From CAYFLR01 sp964343805 (lineage in GTDB: Bacteria > Bdellovibrionota_B > Oligoflexia > CAYFLR01), in assembly GCA_964343805.1 (NCBI GenBank), contig CAYFLR010000010.1, positions 85,350 through 149,349 on the forward strand: DNA of 64,000 nucleotides, written 5' to 3'. The notes under the pieces were generated by a model, which saw only the letters and a program-made list of their open reading frames with translations, searched no databases and was not told the DNA's origin. The translations under genes and the position numbers were made by a program. Of this stretch, positions 9,463 to 17,917 are shown piece by piece (position 1 is the first letter of the stretch; each line of letters begins with the position of its first letter).

Positions 9463-9609
9463 TCATCTCATTTTGTCTTTTTTTTAGCCTTAGCCTTATT
9501 TTCTTATCTAAATTTAAATATATTAATTACTAATCCTTTGATCGGCCCTTGCGCCAAGTGTTGTTTTAAGCTAATGTTTTCCCTTCAAATTCTTTTTTTG
9601 GGGAGAACC

Positions 9610-10482
9610 ATGAGTACGATAAAGCAGGGTGCCTTTGGGATCATAGGAGGAAGTGGTCTCTATAATATCGAAGGGATCAAAGTCGAAGAAGAAGTAGAAG
9701 TTGAAACCCCTTATGGAATGCCAAGTGATAAATATGTCGTGGGTACTTTGGAAGGGGTGAAAGTTGTTTTTCTGCCGCGTCATGGAGTGGGTCATAGATT
9801 TCTACCTTCTGAAGTAAACTACCGAGCAAATATTTGGGGTATGAAAAAACTGGGTGTGACTCAAATAATTGCAGTGAGTGCAGTTGGCAGTCTTCGTGAA
9901 GGAATTAAGCCTGGGCATATTGTTATTCCTGACCAGGTTATTGATAAAACGAGAGGGAGAAAATCAACTTACTTTGGCAATGGAATCGTAGGGCATGTTA
10001 TGTTTGCGGACCCTTACTGCAATAGTTTACGTAATCTCGTAAAGGAAGCTGCTGAAAAGGCAAAAGCTACGGTTCATTGGGGAGGAACCTTAGTGTGTAT
10101 GGAGGGACCTCAGTTCTCTACTCGTGCTGAATCTAATCTCCACCGGGAGATTGGAGCTGATATAATTGGAATGACAGTGATGCCTGAAGCTAAACTCGCC
10201 AGAGAAGCTGAAATCTGTTATTCAACTTTGGCTTTATCTACTGATTATGATTGCTGGCGGGAAGAAACAGAAGATGTGTCTGTAGAGGCTGTAATAAAGA
10301 TTATAAAAGAGAATGTTGAGCTCAGTAAGCTTATTCTAAAAAATATTATTTCGAGTGGGGATTATAAGTGTCTAAATGCTTGTCATCAAGCTTCTCAGTA
10401 TGCTATTATGACGGCCAGTGAAGTAATTCCAGAAGAATTGAAAAAGAAAACAGAGCTTTTATTTGGTAAATACCTTGATTGA
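9610..10482 (+). CDS. mtnP: S-methyl-5'-thioadenosine phosphorylase (MTAP family)
   Basis: Phosphorolysis of methylthioadenosine to adenine and methylthioribose-1-phosphate, a step of methionine and purine salvage. The 290-residue protein opens with GIIGGSGLYNIEG, has the LPRHGVGHRFLPSEVNYRAN motif and MEGPQFSTRAES, all typical of the PNP/MTAP phosphorylase superfamily; MTVMPEAKLARE and the later STDYDCW pattern favour MTAP over purine nucleoside phosphorylase. ATG 9610 follows GGGGAGAAC; an upstream TTG at 9538 only adds residues unlike the family. A PfkB kinase follows after 9 bases, suggesting one operon. Confidence 0.93.
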   Translation: MSTIKQGAFGIIGGSGLYNIEGIKVEEEVEVETPYGMPSDKYVVGTLEGVKVVFLPRHGVGHRFLPSEVNYRANIWGMKKLGVTQIIAVSAVGSLREGIKPGHIVIPDQVIDKTRGRKSTYFGNGIVGHVMFADPYCNSLRNLVKEAAEKAKATVHWGGTLVCMEGPQFSTRAESNLHREIGADIIGMTVMPEAKLAREAEICYSTLALSTDYDCWREETEDVSVEAVIKIIKENVELSKLILKNIISSGDYKCLNACHQASQYAIMTASEVIPEELKKKTELLFGKYLD

Positions 10483-10491
10483 GGGGTTCTT

Positions 10492-11388
10492 ATGAGTTGT
10501 TTGGTTGTTGGTTCTATTGGCCTAGATAATATTGATACTCCTTTAAAGTCTTATAAGATGATAGTGGGAGGTTCAGCTACTTTTTTTTCTAATGCGGCTC
10601 ATCATTTTGCTCCCATTAAAGTCGTTGGTGTAGTGGGAGATGACTTTACTGAAGAGCATATGTCCAGCTTTGAAAGTGAAAACATAGATACAAGTGATAT
10701 TGCTAAGTGTCAGGGCCGCACTTTTCACTGGCATGGTAAATATAATGAAGATCTAAGTGAAGCCACCACTTTAGATACCGTTCTTGGAGTCTTTGAAACT
10801 TTTCAACCTAAAATATCAGACTCATCTGGAGTAGAAAATTTATTTTTAGCCAATATTGATCCAGATCTGCAGTTTAACGTTTTAAACGAAGTAAAAGTTC
10901 CTGGTGTGGTGGCATTAGATACCATGAACCTTTGGATAGATATCAAACTCGACAGTTTGAAAAAGGTCATGAGTAAAGTTGATATTCTCTTTATAAATGA
11001 AGGTGAGGCCATACAGCTTTCCAAAGAAACAAATATCCTGAAAATGGCAGAGGTTTTACAAAAATTAGGACCTTCTACAGTTATTGTGAAACGTGGGGCT
11101 CATGGCGTTTTTATGTTAAAAGACTCGGATATTTTTGTTTTACCTGCCTTTCCCAAATGTCATCCACTTGATACCACGGGAGCCGGAGATAGCTTTGCAG
11201 GAGGATTTATGGGTTATATTACTCAGCAAAAAACCTATGATTTTAACTCCTATAAAAAAGCGCTAGCCTATGGAACAATGACCGCATCTTATGCCATTGA
11301 AAGCTTTAGTGTTGAGAGTTTAAGGAATCTTTCTTTAGAAAAAATTAATGAGAGGTATCATGATTTTATTAAAATGGTCCAGCTATAG
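10492..11388 (+). CDS. PfkB-family sugar/nucleoside kinase
   Basis: ATP-dependent kinase of the ribokinase superfamily, 298 residues. The N-terminal GG region (VGGSATFFSNAA) is the substrate-side motif and the C-terminal DTTGAGDSFAGGF carries the catalytic aspartate and anion hole. The position 9 bases after mtnP suggests a substrate from nucleoside salvage, such as adenosine or a ribose derivative, but the substrate cannot be read from sequence. GAGGGG precedes the ATG. The next gene starts 8 bases after its stop, so the operon probably runs from mtnP to the RodZ-like gene. Confidence 0.88.
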   Translation: MSCLVVGSIGLDNIDTPLKSYKMIVGGSATFFSNAAHHFAPIKVVGVVGDDFTEEHMSSFESENIDTSDIAKCQGRTFHWHGKYNEDLSEATTLDTVLGVFETFQPKISDSSGVENLFLANIDPDLQFNVLNEVKVPGVVALDTMNLWIDIKLDSLKKVMSKVDILFINEGEAIQLSKETNILKMAEVLQKLGPSTVIVKRGAHGVFMLKDSDIFVLPAFPKCHPLDTTGAGDSFAGGFMGYITQQKTYDFNSYKKALAYGTMTASYAIESFSVESLRNLSLEKINERYHDFIKMVQL

Positions 11389-11395
11389 AGCTAGA

Positions 11396-12154
11396 ATGAA
11401 GGGTATCACATTTAGTTTGGTAAGTTTGTCTCTGTTTGCCTTGACAGCATGTAAAACAGCTGAACAGGAAAGAAAAGAGAATTATGTTTTTGTTTATCAA
11501 AAAATGGGAGCTGAATACCTTTCTCAAGGTAAGTATGCAAAAGCGTTGAAGCAGTTAAAGAAAATTGAGAAAATGGATCCTGAGAATAGTCGAACGTTGA
11601 ATCTCATCGGTCTTTCTTATATGGCACTTGAAAAAATAGCTCCAGCCAGTCGGTATTTCGTAAAAGCTTTGAAATTCGATCCTGATTTCAGTTCTGCAAG
11701 GCTTAATCTTTCCAGTTGCTATATTGAAGTGAAAAAGTATTCCAAGGCGATTAAGTTGCTGAAGAAAATCAAAATTAGGGAAGTTGAATTTCCAGAAAGA
11801 GTCTATCATAATAGGGGCTTATCTTATTATCATTTAGGTAATTCAAAAATGGCTAAGCGCTTTTTTAATAAAGCAATTAACGAAAATCCTACTTTTTATC
11901 CATCCTATTTATTGCTAGGTCAAATTGCTAACGAGAAAAGAAAGTATACTAAAGCGATCAGCTGGCTTAAGAAGGCAAAAAGGTTTTGTAGTGTCTGCGC
12001 CCAGCCTCTTTATTTTTTGAGTGTAGCCTATAAAAATATTGGAAATAATAAGAAGAGCCGAAGATACTTAAAAAGAGTTTTTGAATTAAACCCTGATAAG
12101 GTGCTTCAGCGAAAAGCGGTTGCTTTAAGAAGAAAATTAAGTCGCAGAAGATAG
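11396..12154 (+). CDS. TPR-repeat lipoprotein, PilF/PilW-like
   Basis: Exported lipoprotein with tetratricopeptide repeats, probably a scaffold at the outer membrane. The lipoprotein signal ends in LFALTAC (Cys19), followed by about six TPR units (for example YLSQGKYAKALKQL and YHLGNSKMAKRFFNKAI). In gamma-proteobacteria PilF/PilW, the type IV pilus secretin pilotin, has this architecture and sits beside rodZ, as here; orthology is inference. ATG 11396 is chosen because it begins the signal peptide; an ATG at 11348 inside pfkB would destroy it. The C-terminus is very basic (RRKLSRRR). Confidence 0.8.
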   Translation: MKGITFSLVSLSLFALTACKTAEQERKENYVFVYQKMGAEYLSQGKYAKALKQLKKIEKMDPENSRTLNLIGLSYMALEKIAPASRYFVKALKFDPDFSSARLNLSSCYIEVKKYSKAIKLLKKIKIREVEFPERVYHNRGLSYYHLGNSKMAKRFFNKAINENPTFYPSYLLLGQIANEKRKYTKAISWLKKAKRFCSVCAQPLYFLSVAYKNIGNNKKSRRYLKRVFELNPDKVLQRKAVALRRKLSRRR

Positions 12155-12161
12155 GAACTGA

Positions 12162-13169
12162 ATGGATATAGAAACTTTATCAAATCCAGAAAAAAGCTTT
12201 GGTCAATGCCTGAAAGAGCGTAGAGAGGAGTTAGGGATTACGCTCGAAGAGGTTTCCGAAATCACTAAGATCAATATTGAGTATGTTGAAGGTCTTGAAT
12301 CATGCGATCCCTCAGTTTTGCCGGGAGAGGTTTTCTGTAGAGGTTTTTTAAGGACCTACGCTCGGTATTTAGGAATTGAAAGTGATGATATTATTGCTCG
12401 ATATGAAGCCTTCTTATCAGGAAAAACCTTAGAGAAATCCTCATCTAAGACATCTCAAAGAGCAAGGGTTCATGCTGCTGTTGATAAAGAGCTAAAAAAA
12501 GGATTTGTGATTTTTAAGCGCAATTTTGGAGTAGAGGGCGCTTCTATCCAGATGATTTCCCGGATTGTGGTTGTGGTGTTGGTGCTCGTTTCAATTATTT
12601 GGGGGCTTAATTATATAGTCTCAAAAATCAATCAGCGGGTAGAGCAGCGTGTGGAAGTAAGTCCAATAACTGCGGAACAACTATTAAAAGAGACAGATTC
12701 TTTACAAGATATTAAAGCTGATAAAAACGCAGCAGTTATTCCCAACGCCAATAACAATCAGGCTCTTGCTGCTGTCAAGCCTTCTGTTGATAAACCCCAA
12801 AAAGAAGAGATTCCTGAGAACAATCAGAATGAAAATTCAAATGGAATTATCAGTACCCTTTCAGCCGAAAATATAACAGTGGGTGATATTGGGCATGAAA
12901 GCTTGACTCGTATTAAGGAGAATTCTAGTTTGATGATTCACCTTTTAGAGAGGGTTAGAGTCAGGGCCACTATCGATGGCAGTGTAACAAAAAATGACTC
13001 CTTTCCTAAAGGAACTCGATTTATTTGGAATTTCCGTAGTCAGGCGAGTCTGAAAGTGGAAGATCTTTCAAAAATTGAAATTGTTTTTAATGGAGTAAAA
13101 ATACCCACAGCAGGAGCTTGGGGTAATAACAAACAGCTCTCTTTTTCTAATAGTCCCTATCGTCCTTAA
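12162..13169 (+). CDS. rodZ: RodZ-like helix-turn-helix membrane protein
   Basis: Bitopic protein that in model bacteria links MreB to the cell-wall elongation machinery. It has an N-terminal HTH_25 domain (residues about 13-85, GQCLKERREELGITLEEVSEIT), a basic juxtamembrane stretch, one transmembrane helix (about 130-150, RIVVVVLVLVSIIWGL), an Asn/Lys-rich periplasmic linker, and a C-terminal domain (about 240-335) resembling the DUF4115 domain found in RodZ. The 335-residue length matches E. coli RodZ (337). It starts 7 bases after the TPR lipoprotein. Confidence 0.85.
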   Translation: MDIETLSNPEKSFGQCLKERREELGITLEEVSEITKINIEYVEGLESCDPSVLPGEVFCRGFLRTYARYLGIESDDIIARYEAFLSGKTLEKSSSKTSQRARVHAAVDKELKKGFVIFKRNFGVEGASIQMISRIVVVVLVLVSIIWGLNYIVSKINQRVEQRVEVSPITAEQLLKETDSLQDIKADKNAAVIPNANNNQALAAVKPSVDKPQKEEIPENNQNENSNGIISTLSAENITVGDIGHESLTRIKENSSLMIHLLERVRVRATIDGSVTKNDSFPKGTRFIWNFRSQASLKVEDLSKIEIVFNGVKIPTAGAWGNNKQLSFSNSPYRP

Positions 13170-13222
13170 GCCTAAATACTCTTTTTATCTGTGTCCCTCT
13201 ACAACTCAGGCGTAAAAAATCT

Positions 13223-13250
13223 TTGGATGAATCCAGATCCATGATAAAAT
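13223..13250 (+). promoter_or_regulatory. Candidate promoter for fliD-fliS
   Basis: TTGGAT (13223-13228), 16-base spacer, TAAAAT (13245-13250). No convincing sigma-28 or sigma-54 element was seen upstream of fliD. The -35 box lies in a small inverted repeat (TGGATGAATCCA, 13224-13235). Confidence 0.4.
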
Positions 13251-13308
13251 AATAGTATCCGTAAGTATATTTTAAACCATGCTCCTATGTGGGGGTAATT
13301 TTTCTTTG

Positions 13309-13330
13309 ATTAACGCAAGGTTGCGTTAAT
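13309..13330 (+). repeat. Perfect 22-nt palindrome in the fliD leader
   Basis: ATTAACGCAA, two central G, then TTGCGTTAAT, ending 11 bases before the fliD ATG. As RNA it forms a 10-bp stem whose tight centre contains the only AAGG resembling a ribosome-binding site. It could equally be a protein operator. Confidence 0.6.
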
Positions 13331-13341
13331 TTGGATTTTCT

Positions 13342-14712
13342 ATGGGTATGTCAGTTGGTGGGCTTGTTTCGGGGATCGACCCGAAAATAGTCGAAAAATT
13401 GATGGAAGTAGAGAGGGTTCCCATTAAAAATATGGAAACTCGTAAGGAAAAAATTACCAAACAGATGGAGTCTGTGGAAGATCTCCGTGGAAAACTGAAA
13501 GAGCTGCACGATGTTATTAATGGTCTGGCCACCAGCGGTCAATTTCTCCATTTGAAGATGGAATCATCTCATCCTGAAATCATTTCTGGGAGTGTGACCT
13601 CGGAAGCCGTGCCCGGAACCTATGAAATGGAAGTGCGTGGGATGGCCAAAACTGAGAAAGAACTGGCTTATGGATTCCCAGATAAGGATGAATTTCCAGT
13701 GGGTTTCGGATGGATGATGGTTACCAACGATGACAAAGACGAAGATATTGTTATTCGGATTGATCCCGAAAAAAATACTTTGCAAGATGTAGCCACTACC
13801 ATCAATGAAGCCGATGCTGGGGTGAAAGCTATAATTGTTAATACCGGTGCGGAAGAAGATCCTTATAGATTGCTAGTGATTAGCGAAAAGTCGGGGAAAC
13901 AAGCTAAAATTGAGATCGATCCAGATACTACTTATTTAGAGTTTAAGGAGCAAGTGACCGGACGAAATTTGGAGGTTTTATTTGAGGATGTGCCAGTAAC
14001 CTCACCCGAAAATACATTGACCGAGCTTGTTCCTGGGGCTGTTTTTGATGTGCATCATGCAGAGCCAGGAACTAAAGTGACCCTTAATATTACTTGGGAC
14101 TTAGATGGAACTCTGACTGGTATCAAAGACTTTGTGGAGAAATATAATGTGGTGAATAACTTTATTCACGAACAGTATCTTTATGATGAGAAAACCAGAA
14201 GGGCTGGTTTGCTGGCTTCAGACTCGGGACTTCGGCAAATACGAAGAACTTTGCAATATGAAGTGGTGCGAACTTTTAACAATTCTAGCAAAAAATACAA
14301 TACATTAGCTTCAATTGGAATCACCACTGACCCGAAAACTGGTGCTTTAAAGATGGATGAAGCTAAAGTTCGTAAAGCGTTGTCCGAAGATATACATGGA
14401 GTAGCCAACCTATTTGTTATTAACAAGGAAAGTCCCGGGTTGGCGGTTCGAATGAAGGAAAAACTGAAGCAGTTATCCGATCGAGAATACGGTGTGCTTG
14501 AGAACCGAAAAAAAGGTTTGTCTAAGGTTATTGATAACTTAGAGGAACAGATAGCGAAGAAAGAAGATCGGGTTTCTCAAAGTCATGAGAATTTAAAAAG
14601 AAAATTTGCATCTTTGGAGCAAATGATGAGTTCGTTAAATCAACAAGGGCAGTTCTTGTCTCAAAAATTTGGAGTTAAGAGCCAGCCAGTTAATCCAAAG
14701 GTGAGAGAATAA
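13342..14712 (+). CDS. fliD: Flagellar hook-associated protein 2 (filament cap) FliD
   Basis: Forms the cap that folds flagellin at the filament tip. The N-terminus VGGLVSGIDPKIVEKLMEVER is the FliD_N pattern, with a coiled-coil-forming segment following. The middle region contains a flagellin-hook-type stretch, and the C-terminus (about 380-440) is a long charged helix (ENRKKGLSKVIDNLEEQIA) as in FliD_C. At 456 residues it has normal length. An alternative start is ATG 13348; neither has a strong ribosome-binding site. fliS follows after 36 bases; flagellin is not in the window. Confidence 0.92.
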   Translation: MGMSVGGLVSGIDPKIVEKLMEVERVPIKNMETRKEKITKQMESVEDLRGKLKELHDVINGLATSGQFLHLKMESSHPEIISGSVTSEAVPGTYEMEVRGMAKTEKELAYGFPDKDEFPVGFGWMMVTNDDKDEDIVIRIDPEKNTLQDVATTINEADAGVKAIIVNTGAEEDPYRLLVISEKSGKQAKIEIDPDTTYLEFKEQVTGRNLEVLFEDVPVTSPENTLTELVPGAVFDVHHAEPGTKVTLNITWDLDGTLTGIKDFVEKYNVVNNFIHEQYLYDEKTRRAGLLASDSGLRQIRRTLQYEVVRTFNNSSKKYNTLASIGITTDPKTGALKMDEAKVRKALSEDIHGVANLFVINKESPGLAVRMKEKLKQLSDREYGVLENRKKGLSKVIDNLEEQIAKKEDRVSQSHENLKRKFASLEQMMSSLNQQGQFLSQKFGVKSQPVNPKVRE

Positions 14713-14713
14713 T

Positions 14714-14725
14714 CTTGGATCCAAG
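14714..14725 (+). repeat. 12-nt palindrome between fliD and fliS
   Basis: CTTGGATCCAAG immediately after the fliD stop. It is short and may be chance or a small mRNA processing hairpin. Confidence 0.3.
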
Positions 14726-14748
14726 GATAATAGCTAGGAGATGATTGT

Positions 14749-15228
14749 ATGATGCAAAATCCTTATAAGCAGTACCATAAAACATCTGTAACAACATCCA
14801 ATAAGGGTAAGGTCTTATTGATGCTGTATGAAGGTGCCATTAAGTTTGTTAGGCAGGCTCAAATAAAGATGAAGAACAAAGAGGTTGCTGAGAAGGGAAT
14901 GCTAATCAGTAAGTGTACAGCAATTTTGTCCGAACTAATGAATACCTTAGATTTTAAGGTGGGAGGACAATTGGCTGTTGACCTGGAAAACCTCTATATT
15001 TTTATGATTGATCATTTGATTGAGGCTAATATTAATAATGATATTGAAAAATTGCAACACGTTGAAGGTATTCTAAAAACTTTATATTCTGCATGGTCGG
15101 AAGCGGTGAATAATCCAAAGCCAGAAGAGCCTCAGCAACCTTCAGAAGGTGAAACTAAAGGTGGAGCCAAATCCACAGCCTCTGCACCATCTGATAAACC
15201 CTCCTCAGGGCTAAGTTTTAATGTTTAA
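14749..15228 (+). CDS. fliS: Flagellar export chaperone FliS
   Basis: Cytosolic chaperone that binds flagellin and prevents premature polymerisation. The first 125 residues match FliS: NPYKQYHKTSV, LLMLYEGAIKFVRQAQ and LAVDLENLYIFMIDHLIEAN. The last 35 residues are a low-complexity Pro/Glu/Ser tail that is longer than usual. AGGAG lies 9 bases before ATG 14749; ATG 14752 is an equal alternative. The fliD-fliS order is the common one. Confidence 0.93.
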   Translation: MMQNPYKQYHKTSVTTSNKGKVLLMLYEGAIKFVRQAQIKMKNKEVAEKGMLISKCTAILSELMNTLDFKVGGQLAVDLENLYIFMIDHLIEANINNDIEKLQHVEGILKTLYSAWSEAVNNPKPEEPQQPSEGETKGGAKSTASAPSDKPSSGLSFNV

Positions 15229-15444
15229 TCAATAGGTTGGACCTGTTTTTCTCCTCTCAAAAAGTGTTTCAAAAAAACAACAGTGAAAATAAAGCCTGTG
15301 TTTTTTCTGCAACAATTTTTCTTAGTTTATCATTTTCTTATAAATTCTTATATTAATATCAATTTCTCCTTATTCAGGCTATTGAAGGGGTTCCTCTGGT
15401 TAGAGCGAGTATCCTAGGTAAAAATTATTGCTATGGAATGTTTT

Positions 15445-15474
15445 TTGCACGTTATTGTTAATGTGTTGTTATGA
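15445..15474 (+). promoter_or_regulatory. Weak candidate promoter of lpxC
   Basis: TTGCAC (15445-15450), 18-base spacer, TTATGA (15469-15474), 34 bases before the lpxC ATG. The remaining part of the 279-base gap 15229-15507 is AT-rich with no gene or clear terminator. Confidence 0.35.
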
Positions 15475-15507
15475 AACTGTTTTTAACACCGATCAGAAGG
15501 CTAGAAA

Positions 15508-16446
15508 ATGAGTAATTCTTCCAGATATCAACAAACGCTACGGGATGTAGTTGAGTTTTCGGGAATAGGATTGCACTCTGGGAAAAGAGTAAAAGTTAAA
15601 ATACGTCCCGCTCCTCAAGGAAGCGGTATTGTTTTTATAAGATCCGATATAAAGAAATCCACATACATCAAGGCCTGTCCTGAAAACGTTGTCTCAGCAA
15701 AATTAGCCACCACCATTGGTGTGGACGGCGTTAATGTTTCCACTATAGAACATTTAATGAGTGCTTTCTATGCCTATGGTATTGATAACGCAATTGTTGA
15801 AGTTGATAACGGCGAAGTGCCAATCTTAGATGGCAGTTCTTTGGGATACACTTATCTATTCTCGAAAATTAAACTGGTTTCTCAGAAAAGATTGAGAAAG
15901 GTTATCCGCATTACCAAGCCATTCACTCTTCAGGATGGAGATAAGAAGATCACAATTTCTCCTTCTAATGAGTACTCTGTCTCTTGTAAAATTCAATTTA
16001 ATCATCCGCTTATTAAAACTCAGAAGAAATCCATCTCTATAAATAAAGAGTGTTTTGAAAATGAGATTGCCCCAGCTCGTACCTTTGGTTTTGCCAAGGA
16101 TGTGGAAAAAATGCGAAGCATGGGATTGGCTAAGGGTGGATCATTAAAAAATGCTGTTGTTTTAGATAGCTATTCAGTTGTAAATAAAGGCGGGCTCCGC
16201 TTTAAGAATGAATTTGTTCGACATAAAATTTTAGATCTGATTGGTGATTTTGCTACATTAGGCATGCCAATCTTAGGAAAAGTCGAAGCTGAGCGAGCGG
16301 GTCATGATTTTCATATTTCTTTTATAAAAGCTTTGTTAGAGAGTTCATGTTATGAGATTGTAACTCTCAAACCAGAAAGAAAGAAATCTCGTCGTCTTTC
16401 AATTAAGCCTATCCCAGTGGAAGAACCAGCCTTAATTACATCTTAG
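15508..16446 (+). CDS. lpxC: UDP-3-O-acyl-N-acetylglucosamine deacetylase LpxC
   Basis: Zinc enzyme performing the first committed step of lipid A synthesis. The sequence shows VEFSGIGLHSGK at the N-terminus, the first zinc histidine in STIEHLMSAF, the catalytic region NGEVPILDGSS, PARTFGF, then the HxxxD zinc motif in RHKILDLIGD and the catalytic histidine in AGHDFH. The 312-residue length is normal. The last 20 residues form a basic tail. It is followed by rpmF behind a separate promoter. Confidence 0.97.
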   Translation: MSNSSRYQQTLRDVVEFSGIGLHSGKRVKVKIRPAPQGSGIVFIRSDIKKSTYIKACPENVVSAKLATTIGVDGVNVSTIEHLMSAFYAYGIDNAIVEVDNGEVPILDGSSLGYTYLFSKIKLVSQKRLRKVIRITKPFTLQDGDKKITISPSNEYSVSCKIQFNHPLIKTQKKSISINKECFENEIAPARTFGFAKDVEKMRSMGLAKGGSLKNAVVLDSYSVVNKGGLRFKNEFVRHKILDLIGDFATLGMPILGKVEAERAGHDFHISFIKALLESSCYEIVTLKPERKKSRRLSIKPIPVEEPALITS

Positions 16447-16493
16447 TAAACTTATCTCAAAGAATTGAATAGAGTTAAGAAAATGATTTAAGG

Positions 16494-16522
16494 TTGACTA
16501 TTTTGGGTGAATCACATAAAGT
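16494..16522 (+). promoter_or_regulatory. Promoter of the rpmF-plsX-fab cluster
   Basis: TTGACT (16494-16499), 17-base spacer, TAAAGT (16517-16522), about 70 bases before the rpmF start. Confidence 0.5.
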
Positions 16523-16592
16523 GGCGTTTACTTTTTTTGTATAGAGGGTAATTGTACCCTTGATTTCTAAATTATACGTAGTGAGGTTGTTT

Positions 16593-16772
16593 GTGCCCGT
16601 ACCAAGAACAAAGATATCAAAATCCAAGAAGAATCAGCGAAGAGCGCACCATGCCTTGTCAGAGTCCTCTACTTCTGCATGTCCTAAATGTAATGCTGTT
16701 CGTGTCCCTCATCGTGCTTGTAAAGAGTGTGGTTTTTATGCTGGACGTGAAGTATTAGTTACTAAACAATAG
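16593..16772 (+). CDS. rpmF: 50S ribosomal protein L32
   Basis: Small zinc-ribbon protein of the large subunit. The family start VPVPRTKISKSKKNQRRAH and the two cysteine pairs CPKC and CKEC separated by 11 residues are clear. GTG 16593 is chosen because the protein then begins at the L32 N-terminus and GTGAGG lies 7 bases upstream; a TTG at 16560 would add 11 unrelated residues. The 59-residue length is typical. The rpmF-plsX linkage is conserved in many bacteria. Confidence 0.95.
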   Translation: MPVPRTKISKSKKNQRRAHHALSESSTSACPKCNAVRVPHRACKECGFYAGREVLVTKQ

Positions 16773-16858
16773 ATTTACTTTTCTCTGATCCAGTTTTTTT
16801 TACCTGTCTTTATCAACCGTTTCGAGTTTGATCTACTATCTTAGGAAGGGGTGCGTTT

Positions 16859-17875
16859 ATGCCAATAGTTGTGGATGCAATGGGAGCAGAACGTGGTATC
16901 TATATCAGTGTTCGTGGTGGATTAGAGGCTCTAAGAACAATTAACGAAGATGTTCTATTTATTGGAGATAGTAAGAAAATCTCAGCCATTATTGATCGTC
17001 ATTGTTTGGCTAAGCATAAACATCGAGTGGATATTCATCATGCTGAAGATGTTATTCTAATGACTGATAAGCCCAAAGATGCTCTTCGAAAACGACAATC
17101 TTCCCTTGCTCTGGCAATGAAACAGGTAAAAACGGATCCTTCCTATGCATTTATTAGTGCAGGTAACACAGGGGCTATTTTAGCTCATGCAATGTTTACA
17201 TTGGGTAAACTTCCCATGATCGAAAGACCTTGTATCACTAGTGCGATACCCACATCTCACGATAAGGCTTTTTTATCTGATGCGGGGGCAAATACCAACT
17301 GCCGACCCATTCACCTTTATCAATTTGCCCTAATGTCTCGTCTTTATGCTAAGCATATCTACGGCGTTAAAAACCCATCTGTTGCAGTAATTTCTAATGG
17401 ATCTGAATCAATGAAAGGGAATGACTTAACCCGTGGGGCTTATAAGATGATGGAATCATCGGAAGGCCTTAATTTTAAAGGGTATGTTGAAGGGAAGGGA
17501 GTGTTGCGAGGTGAAGTAGATGTGGCTGTGTGTGATGGTTTTGTAGGTAACATCATATTAAAGACGATTGAAGGTGTTGCTGAGGCAATGGGTTTAATGA
17601 CCAAACAGGCGATACGTTCTAGCCTCCTCTATTCTGCGGGGGGAATCTTAGCTCGTGGGGCTTTTAAAAAGCTAAAAAATAGAGTGGATTACTCTGAGTT
17701 TGGCGGTGCTCCCTTTTTAGGTGTTAAAGGAGGGGTTTTCGTCTGTCATGGGAATTCCAATGTGAACGCCCTCAAGAACGGCATTATTAAAGCTGCTGCT
17801 TATTTACAACAGGGTCTTAATGAAAAAATACAAGAGTCGGTTGAACTCAAAAGTAACGATCTGACCTTTGTTTAA
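16859..17875 (+). CDS. plsX: Phosphate acyltransferase PlsX
   Basis: Converts acyl-ACP to acyl-phosphate at the membrane surface, feeding PlsY in phospholipid synthesis. The start MPIVVDAMGAERG is nearly the family consensus (DAMGGD), followed by SAGNTGAILAHAMF, DAGANTNCRP, and CDGFVGNIILKTIEG. The 338-residue length is typical. AAGGGGTG precedes the ATG. fabD follows after 42 bases; fabH, which commonly lies between, is absent. Confidence 0.96.
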   Translation: MPIVVDAMGAERGIYISVRGGLEALRTINEDVLFIGDSKKISAIIDRHCLAKHKHRVDIHHAEDVILMTDKPKDALRKRQSSLALAMKQVKTDPSYAFISAGNTGAILAHAMFTLGKLPMIERPCITSAIPTSHDKAFLSDAGANTNCRPIHLYQFALMSRLYAKHIYGVKNPSVAVISNGSESMKGNDLTRGAYKMMESSEGLNFKGYVEGKGVLRGEVDVAVCDGFVGNIILKTIEGVAEAMGLMTKQAIRSSLLYSAGGILARGAFKKLKNRVDYSEFGGAPFLGVKGGVFVCHGNSNVNALKNGIIKAAAYLQQGLNEKIQESVELKSNDLTFV

Positions 17876-17917
17876 AGTTCTATTTAGTACATAAATTTTA
17901 ATTAAGGATTGAATAAA

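Noticed and set aside
13342..15228. Start of a larger flagellar operon
   Set aside because: Only fliD and fliS are present; the flanking genes are rodZ-like and lpxC with their own signals.
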